42,555 nucleotides of DNA from Thermoguttaceae bacterium (GTDB taxonomy: Bacteria; Planctomycetota; Planctomycetia; Pirellulales; Thermoguttaceae), in NCBI GenBank assembly GCA_029975295.1, contig JARKPK010000031.1, forward strand, positions 1-42,555, in the 5' to 3' direction. The notes under the pieces are model-generated. The model ran no database searches and had not been told where the DNA came from. It worked only from the letters and a program-made list of their open reading frames with translations. The position numbers and the translations under genes were made by a program. Within the stretch, counting starts at the first letter, position 1. Every line of letters begins with the position of its first letter. Positions 8,806 to 17,085 of this stretch are shown in pieces.

Positions 8806-9297
8806 ATGCTTCTGCGACCGTGTGGCAACGATGATTCCGAACGTCCGCTCGGGATGTGCGCAAGCCTCCACGGGCTGGTTGCGTTGGTGACGATCGGCGC
8901 GATGGCGGCGGCGATCGCGTCGATCGGGTGCGGCAAGTCGGGGCCGAAAACCGTGCGCGTCACCGGACGAGTCTTGCTGAAGGGACAACCGCTCGCGGTC
9001 ACTCCCACCGAGGCTCAGTTGGGCGCGGTGCAGCTTCGCTTCATCGAGTTGGGCGCCGACGGATCGCCCAGCGGGCCGTCGTACTCGGCCAACGCCAAGC
9101 CCGACGGGTCGTTCAACGTGCTGGGCATCGGTGGTCGCGGGCTGCCGCCGGGCAAGTACCGAATTGCCGTTTATCAATACGACCCCTATCCCGAAGACAA
9201 GCTCGGCGGGCGATTCAGTGACGAGCGATCGCCGATCGTGCGGCAGATCGACGCCGACACCGACCTGGGCGCAATCGACTTGGCCGAGGTCAAGTGA
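8806..9297 (+). CDS. Small lipoprotein with transthyretin/carboxypeptidase-regulatory-like fold
   Basis: A 163-residue protein. The ATG at 8806 has AAAGGA about 10 bases upstream and gives a long n-region, a hydrophobic core (LVALVTIGAMAAAIAS) and a likely lipidated Cys at residue 42 in SIGCGKSG; the lipobox is weak. An internal ATG at 8854 is an alternative start. The mature part begins VRVTGRVLLKGQPLAV and continues through NAKPDGSFNVLGIGGRGLPPG to KYRIAVYQYDPYPEDK, the pattern of a single regulatory-like beta-sandwich domain abundant in planctomycete lipoproteins. It commonly accompanies DUF1559 genes, as here. Role unknown; probably surface or periplasmic. Confidence 0.85.
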   Translation: MLLRPCGNDDSERPLGMCASLHGLVALVTIGAMAAAIASIGCGKSGPKTVRVTGRVLLKGQPLAVTPTEAQLGAVQLRFIELGADGSPSGPSYSANAKPDGSFNVLGIGGRGLPPGKYRIAVYQYDPYPEDKLGGRFSDERSPIVRQIDADTDLGAIDLAEVK

Positions 9298-9363
9298 GCG
9301 CGCCGATCTCGCATCGAGTTCCTTTCGGCATTGTTCCCGCGGCCGCGACGAATCGGCACATCT

Positions 9364-11943
9364 ATGATCCCGGACGGAGCGATTCGGGAATGCGACGAGG
9401 AGCAACGCCCGAGGGCTCGATCCCAAGGGCCAGGCGGCGGGCCCTTGTCTGTTGCGACTGAGTCGATCGCCTCGCCGTGGCAACCGGCCGTGGCGCTGCT
9501 GGCGGCGGCCACGATGGGCATCGCGGCCGATCGTTGGATGCCGTTGCCGCCGGCGGCGTATCTTTTGGGGGCTGCCGCTGGGTTGGGTCTTTGGATGATC
9601 GCGCGGCGCCGCGGGCGTCATGCCCTCGCCTTGGCGCCGCTGCTGGCGGCCGTTGCTCTTTTGGGCGCGGCACGGCATCACGGGCATTGGCGCTGCTATC
9701 GCGATGATGAGTTGGGCCGAAGCGCCGCGATTCGCGCCCAGCCGGTTGCCGTGGAACTGATTGTCGCTTCGCCGCCTTATCGGCTGGCCACCGCCGACGA
9801 CGGGCCGGCATGGGCGTCGGAAACGCTTTGGGCGTTCACGGCTCGGGCGGAACGAGTGCGCGACGGGCTCGACTGGCGCGCGTGCTCAGGCAAAGTCCGT
9901 GTTATCATCGCGGCCGAGCAGTTCGAGGCTGCCCCCGGCGACCGATTTCGCGCCTTCGGCGCGCTGGCCGCCCCAAGCCCTCCGATGAATCCGGGCGGAT
10001 TCGACCGCGCCGCCCATGCCCGCGCCGACCGCTGCCTTTCCCGCTTGCACATCGGCACTCCCGAGTGCCTCGCTCCGCTCGATCGCAGCTCGGCCTACCT
10101 GCCGCAGCGGGCGATTGGGCGTTTTCAAGCCGCCTGCCGCGGGCAATTGGCCGCTGCTGTCGCTCCCGAGCGTCTGCCGCTGGCCGAAGCGTTGCTGCTC
10201 GGCCGGCGCGAAGAACTCGACGAACCGCTCCGCGAGGCATTCTTGACGACAGGCACGATTCATCTTTTGTGCGTTTCCGGCCTGCACGTCGGTTTGCTGG
10301 CGGCCGCTTTCGGGGCATTGCTTGTCCGAGTTCCAGGAGTCCGCCGGCGGCATCGCACGATTCTGGCGGTGGCTGCGGCCGGCTACGTGCTGCTGGTCGG
10401 CGCTCAGCCGCCGGTGATCCGCGCGGCCATCATGCTTTGGGTCGCGCTGGCCGCTGCCGCCGTCGGCCGAAGGCCCCTTTCGGCCAACACCTGGGCTGTT
10501 GCCGGGCTGGTTGTGCTGGCAATCAATCCGGCCGATCTGTTCCGCACCGGACCGCAGTTGTCGTTTCTTTGCGCGGCGTGTTTGGCGGCGGCAGTCGGCT
10601 CGGCACCTCGCGGCCCGGCAAATCGGATCGGCGGCGCGGCGGACCGGTTCGGGGCCCGAATGGCCCGGCGGTTCGCCCAATGGGTTCTTGAGTCTTCTCG
10701 GGTCAATGGGCGACTGTGGCTGCTCAGCGCTCCGTTGGTGCTGGCGCGATTCAACATCATGCCGCTTCTGCCGATGCTGCTGAACTTGGCGCTGATTCCG
10801 CCGGTCGCTCTCGCCCTCTGTTTGAGCGCAGCGACGATGCTCTTGGGCGGAATGCCTTGGATCGGACCGGCCTTGGGCGTTGCCGCCGGAGGCACGCTGG
10901 GAGCGATCGAAGCAACCGTCGATGCCGCGGCACGCCTGCCTGGCGGGCATTGGTGGCTGCCGGGTCCGTCGGCATGGTGGCTGTTCGGGTTCTATGCCGG
11001 CGCGGCCTGTTTCTGGGCGTGGCCCGCCCATCTGCCTTCGCGCCGCCGTTGGACGCTGTTGGCCTTGTGGACTCTGGTTGGGCTGGGCGCCTCGTGGTGG
11101 GCCAAACCGCGCGACGAGTTGCGTTGCACCATCATTGCCGTGGGGCATGGGTGCTCGGTATTGATCGAGTCGCCCGATGGCCGGGCAATGCTCTACGACG
11201 CCGGCGGGATGGGTGATCCGAAATCGGTCTCAAGACAGATTGCCGGAGTGCTTTGGCATCGCGGCATCACGCATTTGGATGCGATTGTCCTGTCGCATGC
11301 CGACAGCGACCACTTCAACGCGGCGCCCGAATTGTTGCGCAAGTTCGGCGTCGGCGTTGTTTATGCCTCGCCGGCGATGTTCGGCGATGATCGCATTGCC
11401 TGGCACGCCGATCCGACGGCGGGACAACGGGCCGAGTCGGCCTTGCAATCGCTCGTCGCGGCGCTGCGCGCCGCCGGCGTGCCCATGCGAACAATCGCCG
11501 CCGGCGACCGGCTCGTTCTCAGCGCCGACCGCCGCGCGCTGATCGACGTGTTGCATCCCCCGCGGCGTTCGGCACTGGGTGATGACAATGTCAACAGCTT
11601 GGTGGTCGAGGCCTCGTTCGGCGGTCGAACGTTGTTGCTTACCGGCGATCTGGAAAAGGCCGGCCTGCTCGACCTGCTGGCCGAGGAGCCTCGGGATTGC
11701 GACGTGCTGCTGGCCCCGCACCACGGCAGCCGACAAAGCCGGCTCGACGACCTGCTGACCTGGTCGTCGCCCGAGTGGGTCGTTGTGAGCGATTCCCGAA
11801 ACCGCACCGCGACCGCCGCCCCGAACGAGTTGGGCGACCCCGTCGGCGCAACCACCCTGCACACAAGCCGATCCGGAGCGATCGAGGTCCGATTTCGGGA
11901 CGGCGAAGTCGAGGTGTCGGCGTTCTTTCCCGGGGGGCGATAA
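9364..11943 (+). CDS. comEC: ComEC/Rec2-type DNA internalisation channel with metallo-beta-lactamase domain
   Basis: An 859-residue polytopic membrane protein for uptake of transforming DNA across the inner membrane. The N-terminal part has membrane helices and a DUF4131-like soluble region. The competence domain follows, with LPLAEALLLGRREELDEP and GTIHLLCVSGLHVGLLAAAF, which are diagnostic, then many hydrophobic helices. The C-terminal third is a metallo-beta-lactamase-like domain: CTIIAVGHGCSVLIESP, the metal-binding LSHADSDHFNAAPELL (HxDxDH), LLLTGDLEKAG and LLAPHHGSRQSR. All expected blocks are present, so it looks functional. The start is uncertain; an in-frame ATG at 9331 would add 11 residues and neither has a good ribosome site. 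No other competence genes are adjacent, as is usual for comEC in many genomes. Confidence 0.93.
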   Translation: MIPDGAIRECDEEQRPRARSQGPGGGPLSVATESIASPWQPAVALLAAATMGIAADRWMPLPPAAYLLGAAAGLGLWMIARRRGRHALALAPLLAAVALLGAARHHGHWRCYRDDELGRSAAIRAQPVAVELIVASPPYRLATADDGPAWASETLWAFTARAERVRDGLDWRACSGKVRVIIAAEQFEAAPGDRFRAFGALAAPSPPMNPGGFDRAAHARADRCLSRLHIGTPECLAPLDRSSAYLPQRAIGRFQAACRGQLAAAVAPERLPLAEALLLGRREELDEPLREAFLTTGTIHLLCVSGLHVGLLAAAFGALLVRVPGVRRRHRTILAVAAAGYVLLVGAQPPVIRAAIMLWVALAAAAVGRRPLSANTWAVAGLVVLAINPADLFRTGPQLSFLCAACLAAAVGSAPRGPANRIGGAADRFGARMARRFAQWVLESSRVNGRLWLLSAPLVLARFNIMPLLPMLLNLALIPPVALALCLSAATMLLGGMPWIGPALGVAAGGTLGAIEATVDAAARLPGGHWWLPGPSAWWLFGFYAGAACFWAWPAHLPSRRRWTLLALWTLVGLGASWWAKPRDELRCTIIAVGHGCSVLIESPDGRAMLYDAGGMGDPKSVSRQIAGVLWHRGITHLDAIVLSHADSDHFNAAPELLRKFGVGVVYASPAMFGDDRIAWHADPTAGQRAESALQSLVAALRAAGVPMRTIAAGDRLVLSADRRALIDVLHPPRRSALGDDNVNSLVVEASFGGRTLLLTGDLEKAGLLDLLAEEPRDCDVLLAPHHGSRQSRLDDLLTWSSPEWVVVSDSRNRTATAAPNELGDPVGATTLHTSRSGAIEVRFRDGEVEVSAFFPGGR

Positions 11944-12313
11944 CACGGCTCAAGTGAGCGGCTTGGGCGGCCGATGCTCTTATGATTCTCCATCGAATTG
12001 GCCGTGCCAAGTCGCCGCAACCGACGTCTACCCCACTCCGATCCGCTCGCGCTGCACGCGGAGCAACGCGGCAGTATAATGTACATCCATATACGCCCGG
12101 AAGGCGCGGTGGTGGCAAAATCGTTCCTGCGGCCGTAGCGGCCCTGTTAATGTCGGTATTGCAGGAGGTTTAGGACAAGATTCTATCAGTCGTATTCACC
12201 TCATCCACGAGCGAGAAAGCTGCGGTGGGGGGCAACGGCGATGCCTAAGGAAACTGGGACCACGACCGGAAGAATCATTTGATGAGGACGGCTCGCGGCA
12301 GTTTTACCGAGGG

Positions 12314-12341
12314 TTGCAATCCGCTTGGGAACTGCTAGACT
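12314..12341 (+). promoter_or_regulatory. Candidate rpsO promoter
   Basis: TTGCAA (12314-12319), a 16-base spacer and TAGACT (12336-12341) lie about 128 bases before the rpsO start. Each box matches the sigma-70 consensus at 4 of 6 positions. This is the best promoter-like pair in the lower-GC half of the spacer. Confidence 0.3.
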
Positions 12342-12411
12342 ATGTGTTTTCGGTAGTGGGTTAAAGAGGTTGTAGGTATTAGGGTTCGTTCCAAGTACGG
12401 TGGGAGGATCG

Positions 12412-12430
12412 TGCTTCGTTCGCCGAAGCA
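12412..12430 (+). promoter_or_regulatory. Hairpin in the rpsO leader
   Basis: TGCTTCG (12412-12418) pairs perfectly with CGAAGCA (12424-12430) over the loop TTCGC, ending 38 bases before the rpsO ATG. In several bacteria S15 represses its own mRNA by binding a structured leader; the fold differs between phyla. This hairpin is a plausible part of such an element, but I cannot show S15 recognition features. Confidence 0.4.
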
Positions 12431-12468
12431 GACCGGGCCGACCGAGGCAGCAGCAGTCGCGGTAGCAG

Positions 12469-12738
12469 ATGACTATCACCAAAGATCGCAAACAGGCAGT
12501 GATTGGGGACTTCCGCCGGAAGGACGGAGACACTGGTTCTCCGGAAGTGCAGATCGCCTTGTTGACCGCGCGGATCAACGGGCTGACCGAGCATTTGCAG
12601 TCGCATAAGAAGGATTATGCGTGTCGGCGGAGTTTGTTGATGCTGGTGAGTCGTCGCCGCCGGTTGCTCGATTATCTCAAGCGAGTCAGCCCCGATCGCT
12701 ATCTCGACGTGATCCGTCGTCTCGATTTGCGGAAGTAA
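12469..12738 (+). CDS. rpsO: 30S ribosomal protein S15
   Basis: An 89-residue S15 (uS15) of normal length. It binds the central domain of 16S rRNA early in 30S assembly. The sequence follows the family throughout: DTGSPEVQIALLTARINGLTEH, HKKDYACRRSLLMLVSRRRRLLDYL and YLDVIRRLDLRK. There is only a weak ribosome site (GGTAGCAG), fitting a gene that may be under translational control. pnp follows 496 bases downstream on the same strand, the rpsO-pnp order known from many bacteria, although the gap is unusually long. Confidence 0.98.
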   Translation: MTITKDRKQAVIGDFRRKDGDTGSPEVQIALLTARINGLTEHLQSHKKDYACRRSLLMLVSRRRRLLDYLKRVSPDRYLDVIRRLDLRK

Positions 12739-13234
12739 GCGGTTTGGCGCGCCCCGCAGGGGTGCTGCCGCTGCGGCTCGGTCGCTGGTTGGTCGGCAAG
12801 GTGATCTCGGCAGCGCTTTCGGTCGCGTTGCATGCGACGGTTCGGTTTCTGCCGCAGTCGTGCGGTTAGGCGATTGTCATCGCGGCTATCTCGGTTCGTC
12901 TGATCGGCGCACGCGCCGTTAGGGGCGGCTTTTCAGGTTGGGCTACGGCCGCGCCGACGAGCAGCGGCGTTGTCGCCGCGAGTGGTTTCGCCTTGTTGCC
13001 CGCTTCGGCGCGCGTCGGTTCCGTTGCGCCGATGTCCGTTGCGACGGTTGGTCGCGATTCCGATCCGTTGGGTTGGGGCGTCTTTGCCTCGGCCTTCGTC
13101 AGGCGCGGCTCAGCCGATGCGTTGCCCGTTGCTTGGGTTCCGGTTGTCCGTCGCCCCGGTGCGATCCGTTTCGCAGCCTGTCGCGCATTCGGCGCGAACC
13201 CCCAAATCCATTCATGGGAAGGTAGGAAGATCCA
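12739..13234. other. A-depleted spacer between rpsO and pnp
   Basis: 496 bases without a credible gene. From 12961 to 13200 I count 14 A against 63 T on the plus strand. The lack of A removes stop codons, so three overlapping plus-strand frames stay open there; none looks like protein. A weak terminator-like hairpin sits at 12915-12933. A GGAAGGTAGGAAG purine tract before position 13231 is the likely ribosome site of pnp. Confidence 0.6.
12915..12933 (+). terminator. Weak terminator-like hairpin downstream of rpsO
   Basis: GCCG (12915-12918) pairs with CGGC (12926-12929) over a 7-base loop and is followed by TTTT (12930-12933). The stem is only 4 bp, so this may be a partial terminator that separates rpsO from pnp, or chance. 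Confidence 0.25.
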
Positions 13235-15451
13235 TTGAAAGCACGAGTTGAACGCAAGATCGGCGCATCGACACTATCCATTGAAACAGGGGAATTGGCG
13301 AAACAGGCCGCAGGCAGTTGTTTGGTGCGCTATGCCGATACGGTGGTGTTGGCCGCGGCGGCCACCGGTCCGGCGCGCGTGGGAGGCGGCGATTTCTTTC
13401 CGCTCACCTGCGACTATCGCGAGCGCGTGGCCGCTGCCGGCAAGTTTCCCGGCGGATTCATGAAGCGCGAAGGCCGTCCGACGGTGAAGGAAACGTTGAC
13501 CGCGCGGCTGATGGATCGCCCGATTCGCCCCTTGTTCCCCAAGGGCTTCCGCGACGAGGTGCAGATTCAGTCCTTCGTGCTTTCCAGCGACCGCCAGAAC
13601 GACGGCGACGTGCTGGCGATGAACGGGGCCAGCGCCTCGTTGACGATCTCGGCGTTGCCGTTTCTCGGTCCGATCGGCTCGGTGCGCCTGGGATTGATCG
13701 ACGGCCAATGGACGCCTTTCCCCACGCACGACCAATTGGAGTCGAGCGATCTGGACCTAATCGTTTCCGGCAGCAAGGAATCGATTTTGATGATCGAAGG
13801 CTTCGCCCGCGAGCTGCCCGAGAGTCGCATGGTGGAAGCGATCATGGAGGCGCACGGGTACATTCGCGAGATCTGTGCGATGCAGGAGGAATTGGCCGCG
13901 CAGTTGGGCGTGGTCAAGCCGCCGTTCGTCGCCGCCGCCAACGACGACCTGCTGAAGCTGTTGACCGACCGCTACTACGAGGCCTTCCGCGACGCGAAGC
14001 GCACCGAGGGCAAGCAAGCCCGCGCCGAAGCGTGCGCCGCCCTCCGCGAGCGTGCTGTGGCCGAGGTGCTCGCCGTCGAGAGCGAAACGCCCGTGCTGCC
14101 CGACGCCTTTGCCGCCGCATGGCATCAATTGGAAGGGCGCGTAGTGCGCGACCTGATCCTCTCCGGCACGCGTCCCGACGGGCGCGACGCCAAGACGCTT
14201 CGCCCGATCGAGTGCCGCGTCGATCTGCTGCCCCGCGTCCACGGCTCGGCCCTGTTCCAGCGCGGCGAAACGCAATCGCTGGTCACCGTTACGCTGGGCA
14301 CCGGGCGCGACGAACAGCGCGTTGACGGGCTGGTCGAGGAGTATTCGCAGAAGTTCATGCTGCACTACTACTTCCCGTCGTTCAGCGTGGGCGAAGTTCG
14401 GCCGATTCGCGGGCCGGGCCGGCGCGAGATCGGGCACGGGGCGCTGGCCGAACGCAGCGTCAAGCCCGTGCTGCCCGACGTGGAGAAGTTCCCCTACACG
14501 ATCCGCATTATTTCCGACATCCTCGAATCGAACGGCTCCAGCTCGATGGCGAGCGTTTGCGCGGCGACGCTGGGGCTGATGGCCGCCGGCGTGCCGATTT
14601 CGAATCCGGTGGCGGGCATCTCCATCGGGTTGGTGAAAGAGCCCGATCGCTACACGCTGCTGACCGACATCATCGGCGATGAAGACCACTTCGGCGACAT
14701 GGATTTCAAAGTCGCCGGCACGCAGAACGGCATCACCGGCATCCAGTTGGACTTGAAGATCGACGGCATCAGCGAAGAGATCGTCCGCGGAACGCTGGCC
14801 CAGGCGCGCGAAGCGCGGATCGAGATTCTGCGCAAGATGCTCACCGCCATCCCGCGGCCGCGCGCCGACATTTCGCCGTGGGCTCCGCGGCTGTTCATGA
14901 CGCATATCGACCCGGAGAAGATCGGGTTGCTGATCGGGCCGGGCGGAAAGACGATCCGCGCCATTCAGGAATCGACCGGCGCGCTGATCGAAGTGGAAGA
15001 CGACGGCACGGTGACGATCGCCTGCCAGCAGATGGAAGGCGCCAAGGAGGCCCTCGCGCGGGTCGAGGCGCTAACGGCCACCGTCGAGATCGGCAAGATC
15101 TACGACGGGCGGGTGATCAGCGTCAAGGATTTCGGGGCGTTCGTGGAAATTCTTCCCGGCAAAGACGGCCTGTGCCACATCAGCGAGTTGGCCGACGACT
15201 ACGTTTCGTCCGTGGCCGACGTGTGCAAAGTAGGCGATCCGGTCAAGGTGAAGGTCATTGCGATCGACGACCAAGACCGCGTGAAACTCAGCCGAAAGCA
15301 AGCCATGCGCGACCTGGGCCTGGCGCCCGAGCCGGCCGAGGGCGGCGAACGTCGCCCCAACGGCGGCGAGCGCGAACGCAGCGGGGATCGTGGCGACCGC
15401 GACCGAGGTCGGCGCGGCGGCGACCGCGACCGAGGCCGGCGCGATCGCTAA
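13235..15451 (+). CDS. pnp: Polyribonucleotide nucleotidyltransferase (PNPase)
   Basis: A 738-residue PNPase, the trimeric 3'-5' phosphorolytic exoribonuclease. The start is a TTG at 13235 behind GGAAGGTAGGAAG; no in-frame ATG fits better. The first RNase PH-like domain carries GGDFFPLTCDYRE and GRPTVKETLTARLMDRPIRP. The second carries GSALFQRGETQSLVTVTLG, GRREIGHGALAERS and the catalytic region DIIGDEDHFGDMDFKVAGT. A KH domain (about 556-615) has the GPGG loop in IGLLIGPGGKTIRAIQ. An S1 domain (about 620-690) starts KIYDGRVISVKDFGAFVEI. The last 45 residues are an Arg/Asp/Gly-rich tail made of GDRDRGRR-type repeats, which could add RNA binding or partner contacts. Confidence 0.97.
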   Translation: MKARVERKIGASTLSIETGELAKQAAGSCLVRYADTVVLAAAATGPARVGGGDFFPLTCDYRERVAAAGKFPGGFMKREGRPTVKETLTARLMDRPIRPLFPKGFRDEVQIQSFVLSSDRQNDGDVLAMNGASASLTISALPFLGPIGSVRLGLIDGQWTPFPTHDQLESSDLDLIVSGSKESILMIEGFARELPESRMVEAIMEAHGYIREICAMQEELAAQLGVVKPPFVAAANDDLLKLLTDRYYEAFRDAKRTEGKQARAEACAALRERAVAEVLAVESETPVLPDAFAAAWHQLEGRVVRDLILSGTRPDGRDAKTLRPIECRVDLLPRVHGSALFQRGETQSLVTVTLGTGRDEQRVDGLVEEYSQKFMLHYYFPSFSVGEVRPIRGPGRREIGHGALAERSVKPVLPDVEKFPYTIRIISDILESNGSSSMASVCAATLGLMAAGVPISNPVAGISIGLVKEPDRYTLLTDIIGDEDHFGDMDFKVAGTQNGITGIQLDLKIDGISEEIVRGTLAQAREARIEILRKMLTAIPRPRADISPWAPRLFMTHIDPEKIGLLIGPGGKTIRAIQESTGALIEVEDDGTVTIACQQMEGAKEALARVEALTATVEIGKIYDGRVISVKDFGAFVEILPGKDGLCHISELADDYVSSVADVCKVGDPVKVKVIAIDDQDRVKLSRKQAMRDLGLAPEPAEGGERRPNGGERERSGDRGDRDRGRRGGDRDRGRRDR

Positions 15452-15763
15452 CGGGTTTCTTACGGCGCCCTTTCCCCCGAGGTCGAAACGCCGGCCGCCA
15501 AGTCGCCGTTGCGCTGCCCGCGCGGCGGCGATCGTGACCACCGACGGGCCGGGGGCGAACTGCCGGACGGGCCGGCGCACGGTCGACGGCTCCGTGCCGC
15601 GTCGGCCGCGCGCTTGGTCGCGCCCCGGAGGGCGGGGGAGCCATCGCCAAGTCTGTTGATGTTCGGGTTCGCAATGTTGGGGTACGGCTTGCGTTTCTCC
15701 GGCCGACCCCGTTTCATTAAGCGAGACGGCATTCTTTCCGGAAGAACCGTGCCGAGTTGAGCC
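15452..15763. other. Spacer between pnp and histidine kinase
   Basis: 312 bases. I see no gene, convincing terminator or promoter in it. Apparent reading frames here are low-complexity Arg/Gly/Pro products of the GC-rich sequence. Confidence 0.5.
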
Positions 15764-16525
15764 ATGCCGATGTCGTCAGGTTCCACGCTGGCCGAACGCA
15801 ACCAGCAGTTGATCGATCGCTATACGGAGATCGCGCGTTTGGCGGGCGGCCTGGCGCACGAGATCAAGAATCCGCTTTCGACGATCCGCTTGAACATGGA
15901 CCTGTTGGCCGAGGAGTTCGCCGACTCCGATTCGCCGCGCGACAAACGGGTGATGCGCAAAGTGGAGATGGTGCGCAACGAATGCCGGCGGCTGGAGGAA
16001 TTGCTCAACGAATTTCTCAGTTTCACCAAGCCGCACCAACTGAAATTGGAGCCGACCGACCTGAACGAACGCATCCGCGCGGCGATCGACTTCTTTCGGC
16101 CCGAAGCGGCGGCTGCCCGGATTGAAATAATCGATTATCTGCTCAGCGATCTTCCCACGGTGCTGCTCGACCGAGAGGCGTTTCACGGGGTGCTGATCAA
16201 TCTGATTCGCAACGCCCGGCAGGCAATGCCCGAGGGCGGCCAGTTGGTGGTGCGCACCTACGTTTCGGCCGACGGCGTGGCGCTCGACCTGATCGATACC
16301 GGCGTGGGCATGGATGCGGCGACCCAGGCGAAGGTGTTCGACGCGTTCTTTTCGACGAAGCCGGGCGGGGCGGGCTTGGGTTTGCCGATGGCGAAGAAGA
16401 TTGTCGAGGCCCACGGCGGGACGATCCGAGTGCAAAGCGAGCCGGGCCGCGGCACGCAGTTCACCATCACACTGCCCTTGCCCGCCCGACTGCCCCGTGA
16501 AGGGGCCTCATCCGCCGGCGCGTGA
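15764..16525 (+). CDS. Soluble sensor histidine kinase without input domain
   Basis: A 253-residue histidine kinase consisting only of the dimerisation and ATPase modules. The H-box is LAGGLAHEIKNPLST with the phosphorylated His at residue 32, immediately after a 22-residue start. The ATPase carries INLIRNARQAMPEGG (N-box), LIDTGVGMD (G1) and GGAGLGLPMAKKIVEAHGG (G2). There is no membrane segment, PAS, GAF or HAMP domain, so its signal must come through a partner or the short N-terminus. The H-box type resembles NtrB-like kinases that pair with sigma-54 activators. No response regulator is adjacent; the next 560 bases are empty. An ATG at 15770 is an equally possible start. Confidence 0.93.
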   Translation: MPMSSGSTLAERNQQLIDRYTEIARLAGGLAHEIKNPLSTIRLNMDLLAEEFADSDSPRDKRVMRKVEMVRNECRRLEELLNEFLSFTKPHQLKLEPTDLNERIRAAIDFFRPEAAAARIEIIDYLLSDLPTVLLDREAFHGVLINLIRNARQAMPEGGQLVVRTYVSADGVALDLIDTGVGMDAATQAKVFDAFFSTKPGGAGLGLPMAKKIVEAHGGTIRVQSEPGRGTQFTITLPLPARLPREGASSAGA

Positions 16526-17085
16526 CGGTTCCATGGACGTTCGACAAATCAAAGCGATTCCGCGGCAGCGCGCAGCAATGCTGTCGGCTGGGCCCGGCCG
16601 CGTGTGTGTCCGGCTTGCCGCGGCGCGATGGTGAACCGCAACGAAGACGCGGTCGCCGTGCCGCCGGGCAAGCTCATCAGCTTCCGGCCGATCCGCCCGC
16701 TCGCAAGACCTCGAACCGATCGTCGCCCCGGCTGAGATTCCGCCGGGCATCTGCCGGGTTGATTGCGATGCGTTTTTCGCGGAAGTTGACATGATCGCGG
16801 CGGGCGATTAGGCTGCCGATCATGGGGTTCGCGCCGGCGTCGCGGTCGCTCGTGCGAAGACTCACGCGTTTTCCCCGGCGATGAACGCGCGGCAGAACGC
16901 GATTTGGGTGCGAACCCGGCGAAAGAACCTGTCCCCGTTTGCCCCTCGGATCAAACATGCAACGAACGCCGACGGGCGCCCCGCCGATTTCCCATGAAGC
17001 GCGCGAGCCCGCCGCGGCGCCGCTTTGCCGTGGATCACTGCGTAATCTCAATGATCGCTTTTTCCGTTCTCGGGAGTTCACGAAA
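16526..17085. other. Gene-free spacer of 560 bases
   Basis: It lies between the kinase and the second oxidoreductase. Small open frames here have no family features. I looked for remnants of a response regulator (DD, DxxMP, KP motifs) and found none. A promoter-like sequence is at 16786-16814. Confidence 0.5.
16786..16814 (+). promoter_or_regulatory. Candidate promoter with perfect -35
   Basis: TTGACA (16786-16791) is a perfect -35 box; a 17-base spacer leads to TAGGCT (16809-16814), a poor -10. It would drive the oxidoreductase at 17086 with a leader of about 265 bases. Confidence 0.25.

Larger units (their letters stand above)
11944..12468. other. Spacer upstream of rpsO, lower in GC
   Basis: 525 bases between comEC and rpsO. 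The second half is visibly less GC-rich than its surroundings. A perfect TATAAT occurs at 12075-12080 without a good -35. AGGAGGT at 12164-12170 is a strong ribosome-site sequence with no ATG, GTG or TTG at proper distance. A stop-free frame of 94 codons runs from 12080 to the TAA at 12362-12364 but has no usable start codon near its beginning. I read the region as the rpsO leader and promoter region. Confidence 0.5.

Noticed and set aside
9886-11148. A 420-codon antisense frame inside comEC
   Set aside because: Arg/Gln-rich shadow of comEC, with no ribosome site or protein family features.
11982-12173. A 63-codon frame after comEC
   Set aside because: No ribosome site, product is Arg/Ser/Ala rich without family similarity, and it crosses a promoter-like TATAAT.
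12241-12282. A 13-codon frame MPKETGTTTGRII before rpsO
   Set aside because: Too short to support; no good ribosome site at the right spacing and no evidence of conservation.
12938-13251. Three overlapping plus-strand open frames between rpsO and pnp
   Set aside because: They are open because the plus strand has almost no A and therefore few stop codons. The products are Arg, Cys and Val rich without family features, and all three frames cannot be coding.
16522-16794. A 90-codon frame after the histidine kinase
   Set aside because: No receiver-domain motifs, basic low-complexity product, and it overlaps the kinase stop without a start signal.
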